Shown here: positions 1-4,519 of the stretch, in pieces | Layout of the letters: every line of letters begins with the position of its first letter | Position numbering within the stretch: the first letter of the stretch is position 1 | From: CAZITB01 sp964542055 | GTDB lineage: Bacteria; Planctomycetota; Phycisphaerae; Sedimentisphaerales; CAMDDF01 | NCBI GenBank assembly: GCA_964542055.1 | Contig: CAZITB010000158.1 | Location: forward strand, 1-5,382 | DNA length: 5,382 nt | Direction of reading: 5' to 3' | Program-made: the position numbers and the translations under genes | The notes under the pieces: generated by a model | What the model was told of the DNA's origin: nothing | The model's input: only the letters and a program-made list of their open reading frames with translations | Databases searched by the model: none

Positions 1-244
1 CGTCAATAAGCGCGCTTTCTAAGATACGAAATAGCAAGGACTTAGCAAAATATGGCGTCGAAGTTCCGCCACATTTTTGTTTGGCTGTTTGTATTTTTTT
101 TTTAAGGGAAGCATTAAACATTTCTTTTTAAGTTTAATCATTTCTTGTATTACTTTGGGATTGGGTTGGATTATTTATCCTTTTTTTGCATCGGGAATAA
201 TTAAAAATATGTATTTGGAGAAAGGTTACAAGATTGTATCATAA
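1..244 (+). pseudogene. 3' part of a small membrane-protein gene, split between two frames
   Basis: No single frame is open across this stretch, but two overlapping frames together read like one protein. The first is open from the window edge to a TAA at 129-131 and gives a hydrophilic segment containing SKIRNSKDLAKYGVEVPPH. The second is open from 35 to a TAA at 242-244 and gives two hydrophobic segments, with FLFGCLYFFFKGSIKHFF, then GWIIYPFFA and a C-terminal YLEKGYKIVS. Moving from the first to the second needs one extra base or a -1 shift. Both frames are open between 35 and 128, and a run of ten T lies at 94-103. The aromatic LYFFFKG pattern followed by GWIIYPFF and a final KGYK recalls small DUF2628-like inner-membrane proteins; this is recognition by eye, not a search. 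The 5' end lies outside the window. It could be a decayed gene, a phase-variable gene or a sequencing error in the homopolymer. Confidence 0.5.
94..103 (+). repeat. T10 homopolymer at the frame break
   Basis: Ten consecutive T lie inside the interval where the two frames of the membrane-protein remnant overlap. A run of eleven T, or -1 slippage on the existing run, would join the frame containing AKYGVEVPPH to the frame containing FKGSIKHFF and GWIIYPFF. The true shift may instead lie further upstream, between about 62 and 94, because the second frame already reads plausibly there (ATFLFGCLYFFF). Confidence 0.5.
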
Positions 245-341
245 AAGCTTCGGGTTAACTGCCGTATACCTAAATTGAACAGTAGGAGATGAAGGAAATG
301 ATATTTGCGGTGGCGTAAGAATCTTTTTTGGGGTAAAGTTT

Positions 342-355
342 AGTTGATATCAACT
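342..355. promoter_or_regulatory. 14-bp perfect palindrome between convergent genes
   Basis: AGTTGATATCAACT is self-complementary over its full length. It lies between the end of the membrane-protein remnant (+ strand, ends 244) and the end of the Sel1-repeat gene (- strand, stop at 362). As RNA it could form a 5-bp stem with an ATAT loop, but no T run follows on either strand, so it is at best a weak terminator. A protein-binding site is the alternative. Nothing else recognisable lies in 245-341. Confidence 0.3.
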
Positions 356-361
356 TCATTT

Positions 362-1057
362 TCAAATCAAGTATCTTTCTCTGAGGATATCTAGAGCTTC
401 TTTGTTTTTAAGGTCGGCTGCTATGGTTAGGTGGTCTAAAGCTTTGATTATATTCTTTTTAGTTCCTAAGCCTTTGAGGTACATCTTGCCGAGATAATAC
501 TCTAAACCGGAAAATTCTATGTGACCGACCATTTCGGGTCTTACTGCTTTTTCATCTTCCAGGGCGGCGGTAAACCATTTGAAGGCCATGCTGTAGTTTT
601 GCTTAACGCCATCTCCTTCATAATAGATTTTTCCAATATTAAAATATGATAGATAATCCCCCATTTTTACTGCCAGTTCATAATAATAGAATGCACGAGC
701 AATATCTTTTTTGACATTGTCTCCTTTATGGTACATAAGTCCAAGGCTATAGTATCCAACAGAGTCTCCCAGACGACCTGCGGTGCTATAGTAAAATCCT
801 GCAAGTACGCTATTTTGCCGTACAATTTTCCCTTCTAAGCTGAAGTTGCCAAGCATTATACATGCATCAGCAGATTTGTTGCGTGCAGCCTGTCTGTACC
901 AGTAAATGGCTTTTTCATAACTTTGTTCTATTCCAACTCCGTCGTAATATCTCCAAGCAAGGCTTTCCTGTGAATCTACATCTCCTTGCAATGCGAACAT
1001 AATCAGATTGTATATTTTATCATCCATTTTAAAAATTGAATAAATCTCCAAGTTCAT
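362..1057 (-). CDS. Sel1-repeat (SLR/TPR-like) protein
   Basis: The 231-residue product is built almost entirely of Sel1-like repeats, helical hairpins of the TPR superfamily that act as protein-interaction scaffolds. Clear repeats start near residues 27 (LAWRYYDGVGIEQSYEKAIY), 63, 99 (YYSLGLMYHKGDNVKKD), 135 (FNIGKIYYEGDGVKQNYSMA) and 185 (YYLGKMYLKGLGTKKNIIKA). A longer insertion at about 170-183 precedes the last repeat. There is no signal peptide or membrane segment, so a cytoplasmic location is inferred, and no catalytic domain is attached. The first 28 bases of the frame lie inside the recombinase gene. An alternative ATG (Met11, at 1027) sits one base after the recombinase stop and would leave all the repeats intact. 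Neither start has a well-spaced Shine-Dalgarno site, which suggests translational coupling to the recombinase. The partner and biological role cannot be told from sequence. Confidence 0.87.
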   Translation of the reverse strand: MNLEIYSIFKMDDKIYNLIMFALQGDVDSQESLAWRYYDGVGIEQSYEKAIYWYRQAARNKSADACIMLGNFSLEGKIVRQNSVLAGFYYSTAGRLGDSVGYYSLGLMYHKGDNVKKDIARAFYYYELAVKMGDYLSYFNIGKIYYEGDGVKQNYSMAFKWFTAALEDEKAVRPEMVGHIEFSGLEYYLGKMYLKGLGTKKNIIKALDHLTIAADLKNKEALDILRERYLI

Positions 1058-1655
1058 CTTCTTCAGTTACTATGTGGGTGTAGACGGAAGTTGTTGCTAT
1101 GTTCGAATGGCCTGCAGCATCTCGGACTTCTGCCAATGAGCGACCACCGTAAAGTGCATGTGAGCAGAATGAGTGTCTGCCATGGTGGATAGTTAGATTC
1201 TTCAATCGTTCCTTGCCTAGTATCCGGCATGAGGATTTGAATCGGTACCAGACGTTTCTGGAATCCAGTTTATTACCATATGCTGATTTGGACATGGCAC
1301 AGATGAAGTAGTCGGATGGTTTTGCTCCTTGTGACGACCTTTCGTTTTTCCATTCTTCGATATCATCGATAGTGCCTCTGTCCCACCATAGGGGGATTCT
1401 TCTGGGCTTTTTGCCTTTTGTGATGGTCTTTGGAAGTTTTATATAGGGTTTTTCGGTGCCGATGATAATGTGGTTCATTTTCAGAGCTGCGATTTCTGAT
1501 ACTCGTAGACCGCAGCAAGTGGCTAACCTGAATATAGCGAGGTTCATTCTAGTATTTACTGAACGCCTGGCTTTACGCTTTAACTCAGATAAAACCGCTG
1601 AGATTTCGGAGCGGGTCAGGATTTTAGTTGAATCTACTTTCCAAATTGCATTCAT
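1029..1655 (-). CDS. Short tyrosine recombinase, catalytic domain only
   Basis: This is a phage-integrase/XerC-D-type site-specific recombinase, which cuts and rejoins DNA through a 3'-phosphotyrosyl intermediate. Numbered from the ATG at 1655 (208 residues), the catalytic set is complete: Arg51 in CGLRVSEIAAL, Lys80 or Lys82 in the ITKGKKPRRIPL beta-turn, His157 and Arg160 in HHGRHSFCSHAL, His183 in AGHSNIATTSVYTH, and nucleophile Tyr192. Nearly the whole protein is catalytic domain. The N-terminal SAM-like core-binding and arm-binding domains of typical 300-400-residue integrases are absent, as in FimB/FimE-type recombinases. The frame stays open to an upstream ATG at 1727, but a purine-rich AAAGAG lies just before the ATG at 1655, and a candidate promoter lies between the two ATGs, so the shorter form is chosen. 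Its last 29 bases overlap the Sel1-repeat gene. Its target site is unknown; the inverted TGTCC array upstream is a candidate. Confidence 0.88.
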   Translation of the reverse strand: MNAIWKVDSTKILTRSEISAVLSELKRKARRSVNTRMNLAIFRLATCCGLRVSEIAALKMNHIIIGTEKPYIKLPKTITKGKKPRRIPLWWDRGTIDDIEEWKNERSSQGAKPSDYFICAMSKSAYGNKLDSRNVWYRFKSSCRILGKERLKNLTIHHGRHSFCSHALYGGRSLAEVRDAAGHSNIATTSVYTHIVTEEDELGDLFNF

Positions 1656-1698
1656 GACAACTCTTTGCGAAAATATACATAAAACTTCAATAATGGCC

Positions 1699-1727
1699 AT
1701 GATAGCAGCTTTGTGCAAAAGAGCCAA
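1699..1727 (-). promoter_or_regulatory. Candidate sigma70-type promoter of the recombinase-Sel1 unit
   Basis: On the minus strand TTGGCT (1727-1722) is followed after exactly 17 bases by TATCAT (1704-1699), which differs from TATAAT at one position. Transcription would start near 1692 and give a leader of roughly 35-40 nt before the ATG at 1655. That fits the shorter start and places the upstream ATG at 1727 outside the transcript. The -35 box is weak. Confidence 0.4.
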
Positions 1728-1835
1728 GCGAAAATATACAGGAAATGCTGATTTTATGTATAATTTCGTTTTTTTTGCAATTTAGCTTAAATTAAATCAA
1801 CAATTGGGAGCAATGTTAAATACTTTTTTACTTTA

Positions 1836-1929
1836 TGTCCTATTTGTCCTAGATGTCCAAAAACTTAGAAGTATTAGCCTTTTTTATTTGCTTGAAAATA
1901 GAGGCCGGACAGGTCGGACGTTTTGGACA
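1836..1929. repeat. Inverted array of six TGTCC boxes with 9-bp period
   Basis: The left arm has TGTCC at 1836, 1845 and 1854. The right arm has the reverse complement at 1907 (GGACA), 1916 (GGACG) and 1925 (GGACA). The spacing is exactly 9 bp in both arms, and the two arms are mirror images about one centre between 1882 and 1883, separated by a 48-bp AT-rich middle. The bases between boxes are largely not complementary, so the signal is in the iterated boxes rather than in a simple hairpin. The array lies about 110-200 bp upstream of the recombinase promoter. It could be an operator bound by a multimeric regulator, recombinase binding or attachment sites, or iterons of a lost replication region. 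Confidence 0.6.
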
Positions 1930-2042
1930 TATAAGAGCAGGCTATTTTTTTGTATTATGCTGAAACAGAAACTACTTTGACTGTATACTCTGACATGATG
2001 AAAACATGGTTTAACAAGTGTTCAGGGTCAATCGTTCATAAA

Positions 2043-2267
2043 TTACAAACTACCCCACCCGGCTTGCCCACGACAGCTTTTGTCTTGATAATATTTTGTT
2101 AATGGGTATAATGATGCAAGTTTCTTGCCATCGGTGTACAAAAAAATAACTGCCAACTGACGCTCTGTTTTTAAAAATCAAATGAATGCGCAATCGTTAT
2201 GGGTGGCTTCCACGAAACTCACTAGCACTGTTGGCTTTTGGCGGATTGCTATTGAGAAGAAAAGCAT
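2043..2267 (-). pseudogene. Possible remnant ORF with one internal TGA
   Basis: On the minus strand one frame runs from an ATG at 2267 to a TAA at 2045-2043 with a single in-frame TGA at 2180-2178. The first part encodes 29 residues (including RQKPTVLVSFVEATHNDCAF) and the second 44 residues (including QLAVIFLYTDGKKLASLYPL and ending GQAGWGSL). The composition is protein-like but I recognise no family. A second frame on the same strand is also open over much of the 3' half, which weakens the coding case. The stretch could instead be a dispersed intergenic repeat that happens to lack stops. A selenocysteine reading of the TGA is not supported. Confidence 0.2.
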
Positions 2268-2273
2268 AAACCT

Positions 2274-2420
2274 ATGAATTTAAAACAAACATCCAAAAAT
2301 AATTATCAGATTCCCTTGTTGTCATTATTGCCTTTTTTGATAATAACCTTTTGTTTGACCTGGGGAATACTGGCTCTTTATATATTTGTGCCCGGTCGTA
2401 TGGCTATTGGTCTGGGTTAA
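2274..2420 (+). pseudogene. N-terminal fragment resembling a CPBP-family intramembrane protease
   Basis: The frame from the ATG at 2274 to a TAA at 2418-2420 encodes 48 residues: a short polar start (MNLKQTSKNNYQIPLLS) and then one hydrophobic segment with FLIITFCLTWGILALYIFVP and a closing GRMAIGLG. The pattern of a first membrane helix containing LTWG followed by a short periplasm-like turn is typical of the start of CPBP (Abi/CAAX protease-like) proteins. Those are normally above 200 residues with several helices and conserved EExxxR and H motifs, all absent here. I therefore call a truncated remnant. No downstream continuation in another frame was seen before the promoter at 2472. A genuine single-helix small protein is possible. 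A purine-rich stretch precedes the ATG but is no clear Shine-Dalgarno site. Confidence 0.45.
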
Positions 2421-2471
2421 GCGAAAAGATATGTTTAGCAGCAAAAACTCAGTAAAAATGATATTAACCCC

Positions 2472-2500
2472 TTGACAACCGCTAATGCCGAAAATATTAT
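2472..2500 (+). promoter_or_regulatory. Near-consensus sigma70-type promoter
   Basis: TTGACA (2472-2477) is a perfect -35 box. Exactly 17 bases later comes TATTAT (2495-2500), one mismatch from TATAAT. Transcription would start near 2507 and give a leader of about 90 nt before the ATG at 2598. It is the best promoter in the window and is positioned to drive the 98-residue protein gene, the methyltransferase and the ATPase. The leader contains only a small hairpin (TGGC/GCCA at 2530-2541). Confidence 0.7.
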
Positions 2501-2585
2501 ATGTCCATCGTGCGGGTGGAACCGAGCTCTGGCAAAAGCCATCTCCCTCCTAAGCCCTTTTAACTATTATAGATTATTTAGTTTT

Positions 2586-2591
2586 AAGGAG
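2586..2591 (+). promoter_or_regulatory. Shine-Dalgarno site fixing the start at 2598
   Basis: AAGGAG lies 6 bases before the ATG at 2598. The same frame stays open back to a TTG at 2472, but that TTG is the first half of the -35 box and could not be in the transcript, so this site decides the start. Confidence 0.75.
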
Positions 2592-2597
2592 CGTCTT

Positions 2598-2894
2598 ATG
2601 TCTCAAGGATTTTTATTCTCAGAACCTTCAATTGCAGAAACCGGTGTATGGTGCGATCTCAACGTAGAAATTGACCCTGCCCAGTGGGCTGGTATCTGTC
2701 GGCACATAGGTAAAATGAGCAAAGCTGAATTTGACCAGCTTAAAACAGAACTTACGGGCATCGATTATGCACAAACATCTATTTGTCAAAGACTTAAGAA
2801 TCTTTTCAGCCTAAAAATAGAGAATAATACAGGTTTTCCGCTTGTGAGTTTGGGCCAGGGTAAGCCCGGTGATAACGGCCAATGGGAGATTTAA
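2598..2894 (+). CDS. 98-residue protein of unknown function, first gene of the methyltransferase operon
   Basis: I do not recognise this protein. The start is the ATG at 2598, directed by AAGGAG at 2586-2591 and lying about 90 nt after the inferred transcription start. The product begins MSQGFLFSEP, has an early aromatic/acidic segment (WCDLNVEIDPAQWAGICRHI, about residues 19-38), then a charged, probably helical stretch (KMSKAEFDQLKTELTGIDYA), and ends in a glycine-rich tail (GQGKPGDNGQW). It has three Cys spaced too far apart for a zinc ribbon, no membrane segment and no signal peptide, so it should be cytoplasmic. It precedes the methyltransferase by 92 nt on the same strand with no terminator between them. 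An accessory subunit or a small regulator of that gene would fit the position, but no helix-turn-helix is evident. The early end in a polar tail leaves open that it is shortened at its C-terminus. Confidence 0.6.
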   Translation: MSQGFLFSEPSIAETGVWCDLNVEIDPAQWAGICRHIGKMSKAEFDQLKTELTGIDYAQTSICQRLKNLFSLKIENNTGFPLVSLGQGKPGDNGQWEI

Positions 2895-2931
2895 TGGCTA
2901 TTTTCTTGCCAACAGGACTTTTTGAGGTTAG

Positions 2932-2964
2932 TATAAGCCTCATAAAAAGCTAAGAAAGCTTATA
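2932..2964 (+). promoter_or_regulatory. Imperfect dyad upstream of the methyltransferase
   Basis: TATAAGC (2932-2938) is repeated in inverted orientation as GCTTATA (2958-2964), with outer AGG (2925-2927) and CCT (2967-2969) also matching. The 19-bp middle and lack of a T run argue against a terminator. It ends about 20 bp before the TTG start, so an operator or leader structure controlling the methyltransferase is possible. Confidence 0.3.
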
Positions 2965-2975
2965 TACCTATTAAT

Positions 2976-2979
2976 GGAG
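2976..2979 (+). promoter_or_regulatory. Shine-Dalgarno site supporting a TTG start
   Basis: GGAG lies 7 bases before the TTG at 2987. The next in-frame candidates are a GTG at 2993, which is 13 bases away, and an ATG that falls inside motif I of the enzyme and so cannot be the start. Confidence 0.6.
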
Positions 2980-2986
2980 TTATCAT

Positions 2987-4516
2987 TTGGAGGTGAAAAA
3001 GAAATTAAGGTTTGTTGAGTTATTTGCAGGCTGTGGAGGGATGACTCTTGGCTTGACACAAGCTGGCTTTAACCCTGTTTTTGCAAATGAGCTATCCCCT
3101 ATGGCAGCTGAAACTTATGCACATAACCTTCTAAAAGATGAGATTCAAGACATGTTCTGGCTTAGCAGTCAATTTTCAAGAAAGGAGCATGATCGTAGGC
3201 TCAGGGAAAACCCTAATGATGCTATTAATGGAATAGAGAACGATATAGATAAGTTTCTTGAAATTTTGGGCAAGCGACACTCCCTTCTCGTGGGAAGTAT
3301 AACCCAACTTGTAGAAATTTTACAGGATGATAACAAAAAACTAAGTCGTTTCAAAGAAGCTCTTGGTCAAATAGACCTTGTGTCTGGAGGGCCTCCATGC
3401 CAAAGTTACAGTTTAATCGGTCGGAGGGAAAAAGATAATAGGCGCAATCGCCTTTTTGAAGACTTTGCATCGCTTGTAGAAATAATTGAACCCAAGCTAG
3501 TTCTTTTTGAAAATGTAAGTGGGATTCTTCATCCTTTTAAGGGGGAAGATGGCAACCAATATCATGCCTGGTTTGAAGTTGCTAAAAAGTTTGCTTCTAT
3601 TGGGTATATACCACTTTGTTTCCATGTAAATACTAAGTACCTTGGCATTCCTCAGAATCGCCCTCGATTTCTTATGTTGGCTATTCGATATAATCTGGTA
3701 GAAAAGCTATTGGTGGGTTCTAAGAAAAAACTTTATGAAAATCTTTTCACTAATGCTATGGACTTTTATCAACAGGTCACAAGAGGAAATTTAAATTTTA
3801 AAATAGAATATAAACAAAAATTGTTAAGAAATTATACCTCTCCTAATGGAGACATCGATAGGATACAAAGATTTATTCCAAGCTACGATCATGCAAATAT
3901 CTGCTCGGTTAGCGATGCTATTGATGATATTTCAAAAAACAAAGCTACCAATAATCTGAAACTAAAGAATCACGATCCTCGTAGGCACAGCCCAACTGTT
4001 AGGGCCCGGTTTCGACTTATGCAAGAAGTAAGTAGATGTAGATTTACTTACAATCTTTTTAAGAAATGGTGCAGATACCCTGAAGTCGACCCACCCATGG
4101 AACTCGTCAAGTACCTGATAGGCAAGGATATTTATTTTCCATGGGATACTAAACAGAAATTAAGGAAGCCAAAAAATATTTTAGAAATCAAGCGACTTTT
4201 GTATAAGGTAACGACTAAGAAGCATTCTCAAAGAGTTTTAAGGAAAGACGAGCCTGCTCCTGCCCAACTTTCTATTCCAGACGATATGTGTCATTATAGT
4301 AAAAGACATCCTAGAACATTAACAGTTCGGGAAATGGCCAGAATCCAAACCTTTCCGGATTGGTTTGAATTTTGCAGTAAAGTCACAACAGGTGGTAAGA
4401 TGAGGTCTTTTGAGGTGCCGCAATATACTCAAGTGGGCAATGCGGTTCCACCACGATTAGCATTAAAAGTAGGTGAACGACTGAAAGAACTATTAGATGA
4501 TTTAGGGGAGAAGTAA
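2987..4516 (+). CDS. DNA (cytosine-5-)-methyltransferase
   Basis: The enzyme transfers a methyl group from S-adenosylmethionine to C5 of cytosine in a specific DNA sequence. All main C5-methyltransferase motifs are present and in order in the 509 residues: motif I FVELFAGCGGMTLGL (9-23), the ribose-binding acid Glu35 in motif II, motif IV GGPPCQSYS with nucleophile Cys138, motif VI ENV (175-177), motif VIII QNRPRF (223-228), motif IX RTLTVREMARIQTFPD (443-458) and motif X QVGNAVPPRLA (from 482). The roughly 200 residues between VIII and IX form a large target-recognition domain. About 60 extra, highly charged residues sit between motifs II and IV compared with M.HhaI. Translation starts at a TTG with GGAG 7 bases upstream. 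The gene ends 3 nt before an ATPase gene, so it probably serves a restriction or defence system as its self-marking enzyme. The target sequence cannot be read from this protein. Confidence 0.95.
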   Translation: MEVKKKLRFVELFAGCGGMTLGLTQAGFNPVFANELSPMAAETYAHNLLKDEIQDMFWLSSQFSRKEHDRRLRENPNDAINGIENDIDKFLEILGKRHSLLVGSITQLVEILQDDNKKLSRFKEALGQIDLVSGGPPCQSYSLIGRREKDNRRNRLFEDFASLVEIIEPKLVLFENVSGILHPFKGEDGNQYHAWFEVAKKFASIGYIPLCFHVNTKYLGIPQNRPRFLMLAIRYNLVEKLLVGSKKKLYENLFTNAMDFYQQVTRGNLNFKIEYKQKLLRNYTSPNGDIDRIQRFIPSYDHANICSVSDAIDDISKNKATNNLKLKNHDPRRHSPTVRARFRLMQEVSRCRFTYNLFKKWCRYPEVDPPMELVKYLIGKDIYFPWDTKQKLRKPKNILEIKRLLYKVTTKKHSQRVLRKDEPAPAQLSIPDDMCHYSKRHPRTLTVREMARIQTFPDWFEFCSKVTTGGKMRSFEVPQYTQVGNAVPPRLALKVGERLKELLDDLGEK

Positions 4517-4519
4517 TCC

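Larger units (their letters stand above)
1728..2273. other. 546-bp stretch without an intact gene
   Basis: Between the recombinase promoter and the CPBP-like fragment I see the TGTCC box array (1836-1929), a minus-strand open stretch broken by a TGA (2043-2267), and a short GC-richer patch around 2050-2078 in otherwise AT-rich DNA. A 35-codon + strand frame at 1995-2102 is antisense to the broken stretch and has no ribosome-binding site of note. No tRNA, CRISPR repeat or convincing terminator was found. The region looks like a junction carrying remnants. Confidence 0.6.

Noticed and set aside
1456..1785. + strand ORF opposite the recombinase
   Set aside because: It is a shadow of the recombinase gene, whose catalytic motifs are complete on the other strand.
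1836..1929. CRISPR-type repeat array
   Set aside because: The boxes are 5 bp long, 9 bp apart and arranged in opposite orientations, which does not fit CRISPR repeat-spacer structure.
2011..2102. TTAACAA (2011-2017) and TTGTTAA (2096-2102) as cassette or mobile-element ends
   Set aside because: Seven-base AT-rich inverted matches 92 bp apart are expected by chance in this DNA, and no further pairing or target duplication was seen.
1995..2102. 35-codon + strand ORF (MMKTWFNKCSGSIVHK...)
   Set aside because: It lacks a ribosome-binding site, lies antisense to the better open stretch at 2043-2267, and its composition is not convincing.
2178..2180. TGA read as selenocysteine
   Set aside because: The reading frame itself is uncertain, no SECIS-like hairpin is evident after it, and no redox motif surrounds it.
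2152..2235. GCCAAC (2152-2157) and GTTGGC (2230-2235) as ends of an integron attC-like site
   Set aside because: The inner L''/L' pairing of an attC site is missing, the GTTRRRY core is not matched, and the nearby recombinase is not an IntI-type integrase.
3169..3354. Minus-strand ORF inside the methyltransferase
   Set aside because: It is a shadow frame of a gene with all C5-methyltransferase motifs.
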